DNA from: an uncultured Sphingomonadaceae bacterium
Lineage (GTDB): Bacteria; Pseudomonadota; Alphaproteobacteria; Sphingomonadales; Sphingomonadaceae
Reading direction: 5' to 3'
DNA length: 64,000 bases
Assembly (NCBI GenBank): GCA_947504025.1
Contig: CANNFX010000002.1
Span: 248,001-312,000 of the forward strand
Part shown: in pieces, positions 14,474-23,941 of the stretch
How the letters are laid out: each line of letters begins with the position of its first letter
Numbering within the stretch: the first letter of the stretch is position 1
The notes under the pieces: generated by a model
Told to the model about the DNA's origin: nothing
Database searches by the model: none
The model's input: the letters and a program-made list of their open reading frames with translations, nothing else
Program-made: the position numbers and the translations under genes

Positions 14474-17005
14474 ATGACACGTAGACTTACCCATACATTT
14501 GCTGCCCTTATGCTTTGCGCATCGTCACCTGTCGTGTTGGCTCAGACCGGACAGGTTCCCGGCGAGGCCGAATCAGAGCAGGATGGATTTGCCGAGACCA
14601 CGATTTGGTTTGATCATCCCCCCGAGCAAATCTGGGAAGAAAAGCCGCTTCCAATATCGGGAGCTGGCAGCAGTCCCAAGGCGCGCAATCTGCGGGCCAA
14701 GAACTGGGAAGCGGAAATTCTCCCTGTTGGTAACGGGCGGCTGGGAGCAGCGATGTTTGGCGGCACCATTGCCGAGCGCATCCAGATGAACGAAGATACG
14801 GTATGGGCAGGCCCCCCGTTGCCCGCAGCCATGCCGAACGTCCCAGCAGGTTTGGCGAAGGCGCGGACTCTTGCTTTCGCCGGTCAGTATGGTGAAGCCG
14901 GGAAGATCGCCGAGGCGGAAATCCTGACCGAACGGGTTTCACCACTCAGTTACCAGACACTGGGCGATATGCTACTCGATTTTCACGGCTTGGATTCTGA
15001 CAGTATCCGCAATTATCGGCGCTCGCTCGACCTCGATAGTGCCATAGCCAGCGTGAATTTCGACGCCGATGATGTACATTATTCACGCGAACTGTTTGCC
15101 AGCGCGCCAGACGATGTGATTGTTCTTCGTCTTAACGCTGATCGCAAGGGGCGATTGAGTTTCGACGTGCGCCTGAGCCGCCGTGAAGGAGCCAACATAC
15201 TGGTATTGCCGGATGGGCGCATTCTGATGGAGGGGCAGGCCCAGCATAGGGGAGAGCATCTCGGCACAAAATTCACAACGCAGATGCGGGTCGTGACTGA
15301 GGACGGAACTGTCAGCAGGGAAGGTGCACGCCTCACTGTGCGGGGGGCGACGAGCGCAACGATATATCTCGCGGGCGCAACCGACTACCACTTCGACAAT
15401 CCAGCATCCCCACTGGCTTTTGATCGCGTGGAGCATACTTCCACCCAGATCGCACGGGCAATGAAGCACCCCTATGACGAGCTGCGCGGCCGCCATGTTG
15501 AAGCGCATCGCCAGCTGTTTCGACGTGTCGAGGTCGATTTTGGCAAAGGGCGTCCAGACTTGCCGACCGACCGTCGACTGGCGGCGGTCAGGAAGGGCAC
15601 AGAAGATTCTGGGGTGATGGAGCTCTATACCCAGTTTGCGCGCTATCTGCTGATCTCCAGCTCTCGCCCTGGAACGATGCCGGCCAATTTGCAGGGTATT
15701 TGGGCACCGCATTATGCCGCGCCGTGGAACAGCGATTATCACCTCAATATCAATTTCCAGATGAATTACTGGGGGGCATTTAACGGCAATCTGGCCGAAC
15801 TGCATGAACCCTATGTCCGGTTGCTCGGCCGTTTGACGAAAGAGGGGCGACCAATTGCGCAAGAGTATGGGATGAAGGGATCTCTAGTGGGGCTGAAGGC
15901 CGACCTTTGGGGGCCGCATCGTCCTGCTGGCAAAGCGATGTACAGCATGTGGATAGCAGGAGGGGCGTGGAGCGCGCGCCAACTGCTGGACAGCTATGCT
16001 TATACCGGTGATCAGGATCAGCTGCGTGATATGGCGCTGCCGATCCTGCGGGATTATTCAGAATTTTTCCTCAGCTGGCTCGTGCCGGATCCCGAAACCG
16101 GCTTGCTGGTTTCGGGGCCGGTTAACTCGCCTGAGAACAGCTTCATTGATCCGCGAACCGGTAAGCGCGCTCATATTTCGATGGGACCATCCATGGATCA
16201 GCAGATCGCCTGGCAGACCTTCGATGATTACCTCAGCACGCTTGAAATATTGGGCATCGAAGACGATCCGCTTGCTGACAGGGTGGCTCAGGCTCAGGGG
16301 CGTCTGGCCAAGACTGGGATCGGGGCGGATGGACGGCTGATGGAATGGGCAAAGCCTTTTGAGGAGGGGGAGAAAGGGCATCGCCATATGTCGCATCTCT
16401 TCGGTTTCCATCCCGCCGCGCAATTTACTGCGCGAACGACACCGGAATATGTTGAGGCTGTGCGCCGCTCGCTCGACTATCGACTGGCTCATGGTGGAGG
16501 GCACACAGGGTGGAGCCGTGCCTGGTTGACCCTCCATATGGCGCGGTTGAAAGATCGGCAGAAATTCCACGAACAAGTCGGATTATTGCTCGCCAAATCG
16601 ACTTCGCCAAACATGCTGGACATGCACCCGCCATTTCAGATCGACGGGAATTTTGGCGGGGCGGCAGGCATTTTTGAAGGCCTGATGCAAAGCCATGATG
16701 ACGGCATTGAACTTTTGCCTGCATGGCCGATTGAATGGACGCAGGATCAGGGCTCGATCAAAGGGCTGCGCGCGCGTGGTGGATTTGAAATCGATCTGGG
16801 GTGGGGGGATGGGAAAATTTCCCGGGCCCGCTTTACGTCGCTACGCGGAGAGCCTCTGACAATAATAACGAACCGATATGTAGAGCAGCCGGTGCTGCTC
16901 AATCAGAACGGTGGCAGTATTGCCGGGGTAATCGATGCAGATGGACAGGCGGTGACGTTTGAGACGCAGCCAGGTGCCACCTATGACCTGCAGATAGCCA
17001 GTTAG
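14474..17005 (+). CDS. GH95 alpha-L-fucosidase (or alpha-L-galactosidase), secreted
   Basis: The 843-aa protein carries a signal peptide ending at VLAQ and the hallmark blocks of family GH95. These are LPVGNGRLGAAMFGG with IQMNEDTVWAG near the N-terminus, NLQGIWAP and DYHLNINFQMNYW in the barrel, GHRHMSHLFGFHP, and HPPFQIDGNFGGAAGI with the catalytic-region Asp. Its length is normal for the family. Characterised GH95 enzymes mostly remove alpha-1,2-linked fucose by an inverting mechanism with an Asn-activated Asp; a minority act on alpha-L-galactose. ATG 14474 lies seven bases after AGGA and nine bases after the GH2 stop, so it is cotranscribed. In context it would expose galactose for the GH2 enzymes. 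Confidence 0.92.
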   Translation: MTRRLTHTFAALMLCASSPVVLAQTGQVPGEAESEQDGFAETTIWFDHPPEQIWEEKPLPISGAGSSPKARNLRAKNWEAEILPVGNGRLGAAMFGGTIAERIQMNEDTVWAGPPLPAAMPNVPAGLAKARTLAFAGQYGEAGKIAEAEILTERVSPLSYQTLGDMLLDFHGLDSDSIRNYRRSLDLDSAIASVNFDADDVHYSRELFASAPDDVIVLRLNADRKGRLSFDVRLSRREGANILVLPDGRILMEGQAQHRGEHLGTKFTTQMRVVTEDGTVSREGARLTVRGATSATIYLAGATDYHFDNPASPLAFDRVEHTSTQIARAMKHPYDELRGRHVEAHRQLFRRVEVDFGKGRPDLPTDRRLAAVRKGTEDSGVMELYTQFARYLLISSSRPGTMPANLQGIWAPHYAAPWNSDYHLNINFQMNYWGAFNGNLAELHEPYVRLLGRLTKEGRPIAQEYGMKGSLVGLKADLWGPHRPAGKAMYSMWIAGGAWSARQLLDSYAYTGDQDQLRDMALPILRDYSEFFLSWLVPDPETGLLVSGPVNSPENSFIDPRTGKRAHISMGPSMDQQIAWQTFDDYLSTLEILGIEDDPLADRVAQAQGRLAKTGIGADGRLMEWAKPFEEGEKGHRHMSHLFGFHPAAQFTARTTPEYVEAVRRSLDYRLAHGGGHTGWSRAWLTLHMARLKDRQKFHEQVGLLLAKSTSPNMLDMHPPFQIDGNFGGAAGIFEGLMQSHDDGIELLPAWPIEWTQDQGSIKGLRARGGFEIDLGWGDGKISRARFTSLRGEPLTIITNRYVEQPVLLNQNGGSIAGVIDADGQAVTFETQPGATYDLQIAS

Positions 17006-17015
17006 AGCTACCTTA

Positions 17016-17056
17016 CGGATCGCTGCCGCATCTTTTTCTTGTGCCGCAGCGATCCG
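17016..17056. terminator. long hairpin between convergent GH95 and metalloprotease genes
   Basis: Arms CGGATCGCTGC (17016-17026) and GCAGCGATCCG (17046-17056) are perfectly complementary over 11 bp. They can extend inward by a few pairs after one mismatch, leaving a T-rich loop. It sits between the stops of two converging operons, where a bidirectional terminator is expected. There is no U-tract after the stem on either strand; the T run is in the loop. It is therefore not a textbook intrinsic terminator. Confidence 0.55.
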
Positions 17057-17073
17057 GGTGTCTTGCGCGAGCT

Positions 17074-18570
17074 CTATTTACTGGCCGGCAGCGTTACCTT
17101 TGCAGGATCAACAGAGATACCCAGGCTGTTCATGTAACTGAACTGATCTTCACCTGTGACATAGCTCCAAATGGCGGCGCTATCGTGCACGCTGAAGCGT
17201 TGAGATATTCCAGCAGGTGCCAATTGCCGCTTTGCCTGGAAATATTTAGCCAAAATTTCCTGACCATATTTCTGCTCAAAATGCTGCAATATTATCATGT
17301 ACTTCCCATGGGTGAGCGCCTTGGGGAAATTACCGTCACGGCGTGATCTGGCTGGATCCCATTTCATGAAATTGGGGTTGTTGCGTGCGCCGTTGACCCG
17401 CTGTGCGATTGCTTTTTCGCCCTCAGCCCTTTCGCCCAACATGATGCGGATGTTGCTGCCGATCCAGATTGCAATGCCTTCATTACTGAGCGGTTCGGTA
17501 TGCGGGAGTACCCAGCTATGCGCCATTTCATGACCGAGAATCCCATAGAAGGATTCTTTCATCATGCCGATGCCGATCTGGCTGCCGCGTGATACGCCGC
17601 TGCCATAGGTAGCCAGCAGATCGATTGTCATTTTGTCGTTGCTATCTACCGCCGCCAACGGAACGCCGAGATAGCTTTCCATTACGGGTGCGACTTTTTT
17701 GTAATCGCGGATCACATTCTCGACGATATGCTCCGAGTACGCAGTGGAACGGATGTTGATAGCTCCCAATTCCGTGACTCTGTCAGGACGGAAGGCATCT
17801 ACTAGCTTTGCTGAAGGGTCGACTGCTTTGCCCGATGCCAGTTGCTGCATCAGTGCCTGGCTGAAAGCATAGTTGGCAAAGCGAAAGCCGCGTTTGGCAT
17901 TATTCACGGAAGCCTTGGGCGCTTTCACGAAAGGTGTGAAACCGCTCACTGCAACATGCCCCTTGCCGACCTTGCGAATGGCCATCAGTGGAGCGCCAGC
18001 TTTGTCAGTTGCAATCACTTCCCAACCAATATTGGGCGTAAGCACCAGCGTCCGGTAATTGCGAACTGCGGAGAGCTTATTGATGCCTTGGTTGATTGCG
18101 TGATCAGTCAGCGAAATCTTGCCCGATCCGGCTTTGCCAAAGGACGCGCCGAACTGGCTGACAAAGGCATCGGCCTTGCTGGCATCTTGTTGGTCATCGC
18201 TGGACAAGACGAGGAACACGCCGCCGCCGTCACGCTCTGCAAATTGGGTTAGTGCTGTCACATCATCATCGAGATAGGCCAAGTCCCATTTGCGGTTGAG
18301 AAAGACGTTGAACAGATTGTAATTGGTCAGATCAATGGTCGAAATTGTCGCCTGACTTTGAGTCATCTTCGACCCACTCGCTTTATCGACATAACCGTAT
18401 TTTCCGCCAAAATTACGCGGATTGCTCCATGCATAGAAAAACGAATAATCATGGGTGACATCGTTGATCATATGGATCGGCTCGCGATCCTTGGTTTGCG
18501 CCGTTCCTGTCAGCGGGAGTGCGGCAAGGCATAGCATCAGCGATGCCATACGAATGAAATTACGGATCAT
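17074..18570 (-). CDS. secreted HExxH zinc metalloprotease with N-terminal GATase-like domain
   Basis: The 498-aa protein has a signal peptide (MIRNFIRMASLMLCLAALPL, cut near TGTAQ). Residues about 35-225 resemble a class-I glutamine-amidotransferase-like (ThuA/GATase) fold. The C-terminal half contains a zinc-peptidase motif, HEMAH (347-351), followed after 12 residues by Glu364 in NEGIAIW, as in gluzincins. Spacing of HExxH-x12-E is shorter than in M1/M61 peptidases and compatible with M60/enhancin-like enzymes, but the M60 glycine (HExGH) is Ala here. The family is therefore uncertain. GGAGA precedes the ATG by nine bases. It is the last gene of the sulfatase/PhoD/sulfatase unit, which suggests it attacks the protein part of a glycosylated substrate. 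That is inference. Confidence 0.75.
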   Translation of the reverse strand: MIRNFIRMASLMLCLAALPLTGTAQTKDREPIHMINDVTHDYSFFYAWSNPRNFGGKYGYVDKASGSKMTQSQATISTIDLTNYNLFNVFLNRKWDLAYLDDDVTALTQFAERDGGGVFLVLSSDDQQDASKADAFVSQFGASFGKAGSGKISLTDHAINQGINKLSAVRNYRTLVLTPNIGWEVIATDKAGAPLMAIRKVGKGHVAVSGFTPFVKAPKASVNNAKRGFRFANYAFSQALMQQLASGKAVDPSAKLVDAFRPDRVTELGAINIRSTAYSEHIVENVIRDYKKVAPVMESYLGVPLAAVDSNDKMTIDLLATYGSGVSRGSQIGIGMMKESFYGILGHEMAHSWVLPHTEPLSNEGIAIWIGSNIRIMLGERAEGEKAIAQRVNGARNNPNFMKWDPARSRRDGNFPKALTHGKYMIILQHFEQKYGQEILAKYFQAKRQLAPAGISQRFSVHDSAAIWSYVTGEDQFSYMNSLGISVDPAKVTLPASK

Positions 18571-18606
18571 GTCAGATATTCTCCAGAATGCGCTGGGGGA
18601 GCGCGA

Positions 18607-20070
18607 TCAATTTCGTGGTTGAAAATTCCACACGGGGATGGTGGAGGGCACGCGGCTATCCATAGCCGTGCGAGCGGATGCGACGATTTCGGGGTGTTGA
18701 GCCGAAACATCGACGTTCTCTCCGATATCGCTCTCCAAATCGTAGAGTTCGATTGGAGCATTTTTGCCAAGCTTGGCGATCTGGCGGCGGACAGCTTTCC
18801 AACGCCCAATACGGACCGCCTGATCCCCGCCGCGTTCATGGAATTCCCAGTAGAGTGCGTTGTGGTTTTGCTGCGCAGCCTTTTTACCCAGAAGGGTTGG
18901 CAGAAACGAGATCCCGTTGCTTTGTTCGGGGGATTTGATGCCAGCAATTCCAGCAAAAGTCGGCATGACATCCCAGAATGCAGATATATGGCTGCTGCGC
19001 GATCCCGGCGCGATATGGCCAGGCCATGAAGCTATCATCGGCACACGGATACCGCCTTCATAGAGGTCGCGCTTGATCCCGCGCAGCGGCCCGTTGGCAT
19101 CGAACGCTTCGGGGTCCACACCGCCTTCAGCAGCCGGGCCATTGTCGCTGGTGAAAATCACGATCGTGTTTTCGGAGAGCCCTTGTCGCTCCAATTCGGA
19201 AACAACTCTTCCGACATGTGTATCGAGCCGTGTAATCATGGCTGCATGGGCAGATTTTGGCCGAATGTGCGGATAGTAAGACCGCTTGCGGACATGCGGT
19301 TGTTCATCAAAAACGCCGTCATATTGGCTCAATGCATCGTCAGGAACCTGCAATGCTGCGTGGGGGATGGTAGATGCTAGATAGAGGAAGAACGGGCGTT
19401 CTTTGTTCTGGGCAATAAACTCGACTGCCTTATCCGCGAACAGATCGTCGGCATAATCTTCACCCTTATAGTATGCGTAATCAGCGGGGTTATTGGGATC
19501 GCCCTGAAAGTAGCGGCGACGGTCCATGAATGCGTTGCGCAAATCGATCTTCTTGCCATTTTCGAAGAGGTGCGTCGGATAGTGATTATGCGCGCTTAGG
19601 TGATCCACGAACCCGTAGAAATAATCGAAGCCACGGGAATTGGGATCGCCGGTTGATCCGATATCGCCAAGGCCCCATTTACCGATCGCGGCAGTGCTAT
19701 ATCCCGCCTGCTTGAACATCTCACCCAATGTGACCGTGTCATTGCCAAGTGGAAGATCGTTTCGGTTGCCGCGTATGAGCGTGCGCCCGGTATCCTGCCC
19801 GGTCATCAGCGCTGCGCGTGAAGGTGCGCAAACTGTGCTGCCGGAATAATGCTGGGTGAACAGCATTCCGCGCGCTGCCAAAGCATCAATATTGGGTGTT
19901 TTTATCCGTGACTGTCCATATATCCCGACCTCGCCATAACCGAGGTCATCAGCGAGAATATATACAACATTTGGCTGGCGGGTTTGTTGGGCGACGGATT
20001 GGGGGTTGGTGCTGGCAGTCGAGCAGGCTGCCAAAAGGAAGAGCAATGGCGCGGTAAGCAGAGTTTTCAT
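18607..20070 (-). CDS. S1-family sulfatase, lipoprotein (copy B)
   Basis: The 487-aa product has the sulfatase signature CAPSRAALMTG with the formylglycine-precursor Cys81, the N-terminal metal site LADDLGYGE, and the later FTSDNGPA metal motif. A lipoprotein signal with lipobox LAAC (Cys16) indicates membrane anchoring. Alkaline-phosphatase-superfamily sulfatases of family S1 hydrolyse sulfate esters on carbohydrates once Cys is converted to formylglycine by a maturation enzyme, which is not encoded in this window. Its start overlaps the stop of the upstream PhoD-like gene by four bases (20067-20070), showing coupling, and the metalloprotease follows 36 bases downstream. The sugar and sulfate position cannot be read from sequence alone. 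Confidence 0.9.
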   Translation of the reverse strand: MKTLLTAPLLFLLAACSTASTNPQSVAQQTRQPNVVYILADDLGYGEVGIYGQSRIKTPNIDALAARGMLFTQHYSGSTVCAPSRAALMTGQDTGRTLIRGNRNDLPLGNDTVTLGEMFKQAGYSTAAIGKWGLGDIGSTGDPNSRGFDYFYGFVDHLSAHNHYPTHLFENGKKIDLRNAFMDRRRYFQGDPNNPADYAYYKGEDYADDLFADKAVEFIAQNKERPFFLYLASTIPHAALQVPDDALSQYDGVFDEQPHVRKRSYYPHIRPKSAHAAMITRLDTHVGRVVSELERQGLSENTIVIFTSDNGPAAEGGVDPEAFDANGPLRGIKRDLYEGGIRVPMIASWPGHIAPGSRSSHISAFWDVMPTFAGIAGIKSPEQSNGISFLPTLLGKKAAQQNHNALYWEFHERGGDQAVRIGRWKAVRRQIAKLGKNAPIELYDLESDIGENVDVSAQHPEIVASARTAMDSRVPSTIPVWNFQPRN

Positions 20071-22448
20071 TGATCAGAAGCCTTCTTTCGGCCAGCTTCG
20101 GAAAAGGACACCGAGTAGGGCCAGCCGTCAAATTGTGAAGCGCCGGCCGCCTTGGGCTCTTCGTCCCAGGACCAGCATTCGATTGTGTGCTTCTGCGCCT
20201 TCTTGTCGATGCGAATGATGCCGTAGCCTTCGCGCTTTAGGTTCCGGTCATTGACCGCCTGGCCGCTGCCGCTGACATGCTTGCGATATTCGGCGAAGCT
20301 GATCTTTGGGTTGGCTACTGCAAGTGCAGTAAACGGGTTACCGAAGCCGTCCTTGGACTCGCCGGAGTATGGGACATCGGGGCGGGGGTTATTTCGTTCA
20401 CCTAACGGTTCGTACCAGCGTTGCCAGAATGACATGCCAGCAGGCCCGGAAAACTGTACTGGACCGTCGTCATAATCCTCGATCCCATGCCTAATCAGCG
20501 TGCCAAGATGCTGGTCACCGCTTAACATCAGCGCGCCTGCATCACGGACAAGTTCCAGCGCCTTGTCTCTGGCGGCCGGGGGGTAACCGTTGCTGTCATA
20601 ATCGATCATCGGGTCGCCATCCGGCATGGTTTGGACGCTGGCCCAGACAGTCTGCGTCAAAACCACTTTTGGTAGTTCGTGATCCATGTCTTTCCATGCG
20701 GCGAGGAAATTTTCCTGACGCTGGCCAAGCAATACACCTTTGTGCGGTTCCAGGCCGCCTCGTTGAATAGGGGATGTCTTGAACTTCCGGTCTTCGAGCA
20801 GGGCGAAGCTGACCCCGCCATAGGAAAAGGCACAATAATAGGTGCTAATGCCCTGTTGGATTGGCGTTGGATCATAAGCATCTGGATTGTGACTGCATTG
20901 AGTGCGTTGGACTGCATTCACGAATTCGGGAGGGTAGGCGTAACCGCCGAAATGCTGCTTTGCTGGTGTCGTTTTGTCGCCGTTCTGGCCCCAGATATTG
21001 CCGTGATAAACATCGTGATCATCGACCAACAGCAATGTTGGGCGATCACGCGTCATGTCGCGGAACGACCACATCCACAAATACCACTTATACAGCATAT
21101 CGAGGACAAGATCCTCGCCGCTGTCGCGGGACAGGGAAAAATTGGTTGGGTTGCGTTCGTAGAACTGGTCGCCGCAGAACACGAGCATATCGGGATCGTG
21201 TGCCAGCGAATTTTCGATCAGCTGGCCATAGGGGAAATAGAAGTTTTCAGGCGTATATCGGCCAAGAAACTTTGCCGTTGGCAGCTCTTTGTAGCCGCGC
21301 CCGCGATCTAGAGCGCGGGCTGTCGCTTTGACACAGCTAAATAGGCCGATTGACAGCGCAGCATCGGTATCTGGTTCGCGCCGGACTGTGCCATCATAGG
21401 TGTAGTCCTTGCCACCGATGGAGTAACGAACCTGATAGGAAACTGGTGCGATGCTGTTCCAGTTTTCGACCCGGAACAGAGCTGTATAGCCATGCTCTAT
21501 CGCCGCGCTGGCCGCTTTTTTCCAAGACTGATCTGCGGCACTGCGAACGTATAGTTCAGCATTTTGAGGGTCACCGGTCCCAATGGGCATGAATTGGGCG
21601 GAAAGTTTAAGCACGCCCTTGTTGAGCGAATATAGTGTGCCGAGAACGGGGCCCAGCGCACGGCCTTGGTGAACGGCGACTTTTGCGCCTTCTGTGGCGA
21701 TGTCACTGAACCACCAACGAGCGCCGTCGGTGCCTGTTTCTGTAGAGGACACAAGCGATAGTCCGCCGATTAACTCACGGTCGCTTACCGCTCGGCGGAC
21801 AGCGCTTGCGATTAGTGTGCCGGACTGAACATCGGCCGCTGTCAATTCAACATCAAACCCGCCCGAAACGGGGGTGATTTGCAAGGTTAGTCGAACTTTT
21901 TGATCGGGCGCTACCGGTGCGCCTGCCAACTTTTCATCACTTGCCAGTGGCGCGAACGCCTTGATGTTGTCTTCATCCGTATGGTCAAGAAACTGGATGC
22001 GTCCATCGCTGCCCATCACTGCCATGAAGCCGCCGCCAGCACCGGAAACGCTTTGCGCCAATGCCGCTGCGCGCGGGTCGAGTTTCCCGTTGCCCACGCC
22101 GATCAAGAAACCGGCATAACCGGGCCTACCCCGCGGGGTGAGCAGGCCGGTAGTCACGCTGATACGTCCGGCTGATGCACCGCCGATAATGTCGCGGGTC
22201 AACAGGCCGACCGTGCGAACTTCTTCGCCCTTGCCGCCGCGCAAACATTCGATACGGCCATCGGAGCTGCGCCAATCCTGCAGGCGATTGCCCCAAAGTT
22301 CTGGGCCGAGCCAATGGCGTATGCCGGGGGCATGGCCAGAAGTGACGGGAGAGGCAGTTTTGCCTGCTGCCTGCCCGGCGGGGATGCCTGCTGCCGCCGC
22401 TCCCAAGAGAGTGGCCTGAATGAGTTTACGGCGGGTTGTGTCAGGCAT
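20067..22448 (-). CDS. PhoD-like alkaline phosphatase/phosphodiesterase with Tat signal (copy 2)
   Basis: This 793-aa protein is a paralogue of the one at 2499-5168. It has a twin-arginine signal (Arg6-Arg7 in TTRRKLIQA), a beta-sandwich N-terminal region of about 300 residues, and PhoD motifs FCGDQFYERN, VDDHDVYHGN and MLSGDQHLGT. The late motif reads GDQHLG where copy 1 has GDTHLG. An in-frame ATG three codons earlier (22457) is equally possible, and neither has a strong ribosome-binding site. It lies between the two sulfatases and overlaps the downstream one by four bases. PhoD enzymes act on phosphodiesters such as teichoic acids or on phosphomonoesters. Its placement suggests a phosphorylated or otherwise charged glycan, which is inferred. 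Confidence 0.85.
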   Translation of the reverse strand: MPDTTRRKLIQATLLGAAAAGIPAGQAAGKTASPVTSGHAPGIRHWLGPELWGNRLQDWRSSDGRIECLRGGKGEEVRTVGLLTRDIIGGASAGRISVTTGLLTPRGRPGYAGFLIGVGNGKLDPRAAALAQSVSGAGGGFMAVMGSDGRIQFLDHTDEDNIKAFAPLASDEKLAGAPVAPDQKVRLTLQITPVSGGFDVELTAADVQSGTLIASAVRRAVSDRELIGGLSLVSSTETGTDGARWWFSDIATEGAKVAVHQGRALGPVLGTLYSLNKGVLKLSAQFMPIGTGDPQNAELYVRSAADQSWKKAASAAIEHGYTALFRVENWNSIAPVSYQVRYSIGGKDYTYDGTVRREPDTDAALSIGLFSCVKATARALDRGRGYKELPTAKFLGRYTPENFYFPYGQLIENSLAHDPDMLVFCGDQFYERNPTNFSLSRDSGEDLVLDMLYKWYLWMWSFRDMTRDRPTLLLVDDHDVYHGNIWGQNGDKTTPAKQHFGGYAYPPEFVNAVQRTQCSHNPDAYDPTPIQQGISTYYCAFSYGGVSFALLEDRKFKTSPIQRGGLEPHKGVLLGQRQENFLAAWKDMDHELPKVVLTQTVWASVQTMPDGDPMIDYDSNGYPPAARDKALELVRDAGALMLSGDQHLGTLIRHGIEDYDDGPVQFSGPAGMSFWQRWYEPLGERNNPRPDVPYSGESKDGFGNPFTALAVANPKISFAEYRKHVSGSGQAVNDRNLKREGYGIIRIDKKAQKHTIECWSWDEEPKAAGASQFDGWPYSVSFSEAGRKKASDQ

Positions 22449-22471
22449 GTCTATCATCGACTCAGCGGCTG

Positions 22472-23941
22472 CTACTCAGTTGAACTTTTGTCGGAGTATT
22501 CAATTTCCTGATAGACTTTCTTGCGCCGCGGATTTTGCCAGTTGGGGCTAACGCTCCATAGCGGGTTCGCGAGTTCGCTTTCCCAATCGTTGTACCGCTT
22601 CAGCATACGCTGAACCCTACCCAGATTCTGCGAGGCCAGGTCGCGCTGCTCCCCTTCGTCTGTTGAAATATTATACAGCAATGGCAGGCGATCTCGTAGC
22701 CGGATCATCTTCCAGTCACCGTCTCGCATTGCCGAGTATCCGCCGCGACGCCAATAGAGCGTATCATGCGGCCTCGAAGCCTCTTTGCCGGTGACAAAAG
22801 GTATGAGATCGACGCCATCATATTTGCGATCGTCAGCCATCTCCCCACCAGCAGCGGTCATTGCTGTGGCGAAGATGTCTAGTGAAATAACAGGCGCAGC
22901 ATAATCACGTGGCTGTTTGATCTTATCTGGCCAGCGCATAATGAATGGAACACGTAAACCGCCTTCCAGTACTGTCCCCTTATGCCCGGACAGCGGGGCG
23001 TTGGATGATGCGTTGGCCTCTGCGCCGCCATTGTCATTGAGGAAGAAGACGATTGTATTGTCTGCGATGCCTGCATCATCAATCGCGGCCAGCACCTCTC
23101 CGACCGACTTATCAAGCGCATCGGTCATGGCGGCGAGCTTGCGGCGCTTTTTATCTGCGATGCTGGTATATTTCTCGGCCTCGCCTGGCTTCGCATCCAT
23201 CGGGGCGTGCACAGCAGTATATGACAGATACAAGAAGAAGGGCTTTTCCTTGTTCCGGTCTATGAAGTCGATTGCTTCGTCACCGAAACGGTCGGTGAGA
23301 TATCCATCAAACGGCTCATATTCACCATTGCGCTGGATTGCGTGTTGACCAGTGCGCTGGCGATTGATGTCCCAATAGCTGCGCGAACCCGCCATCAATC
23401 CGTAAAATTCATCGAAGCCCCGGTTCAGGGGATGAAAATGTTCAGCGCGTCCTAGGTGCCATTTTCCAATAATGCCTGTGTAGTAGCCTTGCTCTTTTAG
23501 AGCGTCGGCGAGGGTAATTTCCGATACCGGGAGGCCACTGGTCTCTTCATTATCGCCTGGTTGCGGTCTTTGAGGCAGGTTCGCTTCGTGTCCGAACCTT
23601 TGCTGGTAGCGTCCGGTGAGAAGTCCTGCTCGCGACGGGCTGCACACGGCTGCAGAGACATATCCTTGCTCGAAGCGGATGCCCTGTTTTGCTAGTTTCT
23701 CAATATTTGGCGTGGAAAAATTCTGATCGCCGAAATTGCTGAAGTCGCCGTAGCCGGCATCATCAGAAAGAATGACGATGATGTTTGGTTTCTCGCCGGC
23801 CGTCATTGGCGTCGGAAGCGATGCAGCATTTTCTGCCTGAGCGTTGGTCGTACAGCTGGCTGTAACAAGAAGCCCAATCGCTGCGACTGCACGGCAAATG
23901 CGGCCTAGATTTATTTGCCGCTTTGTAAGAACCTGTGACAT
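22472..23941 (-). CDS. S1-family sulfatase, GalNAc-6-sulfatase-like (copy A)
   Basis: The 489-aa protein has the sulfatase active-site motif CSPSRAGLLTG (formylglycine precursor Cys100), LSDDAGYGDFSNFG at the N-terminal metal site, the GKWHLG block and FLNDNGGAEAN. This arrangement resembles proteins annotated as N-acetylgalactosamine-6-sulfatases, though that label spans several specificities. A hydrophobic signal (AVAAIGLLVTASC) precedes a Cys that could be lipidated, but the lipobox is weak. I start at 23941 because AGGAG lies seven bases upstream; a start at 23974 would add a basic, unlikely extension. It is the first gene of the minus-strand sulfatase unit, with PhoD copy 2 following 23 bases downstream. 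Confidence 0.88.
   Translation of the reverse strand: MSQVLTKRQINLGRICRAVAAIGLLVTASCTTNAQAENAASLPTPMTAGEKPNIIVILSDDAGYGDFSNFGDQNFSTPNIEKLAKQGIRFEQGYVSAAVCSPSRAGLLTGRYQQRFGHEANLPQRPQPGDNEETSGLPVSEITLADALKEQGYYTGIIGKWHLGRAEHFHPLNRGFDEFYGLMAGSRSYWDINRQRTGQHAIQRNGEYEPFDGYLTDRFGDEAIDFIDRNKEKPFFLYLSYTAVHAPMDAKPGEAEKYTSIADKKRRKLAAMTDALDKSVGEVLAAIDDAGIADNTIVFFLNDNGGAEANASSNAPLSGHKGTVLEGGLRVPFIMRWPDKIKQPRDYAAPVISLDIFATAMTAAGGEMADDRKYDGVDLIPFVTGKEASRPHDTLYWRRGGYSAMRDGDWKMIRLRDRLPLLYNISTDEGEQRDLASQNLGRVQRMLKRYNDWESELANPLWSVSPNWQNPRRKKVYQEIEYSDKSSTE

Noticed and set aside
15083..15862. Minus-strand frame of 259 aa inside the GH95 gene
   Set aside because: Antisense shadow of a strongly conserved GH95 coding region.
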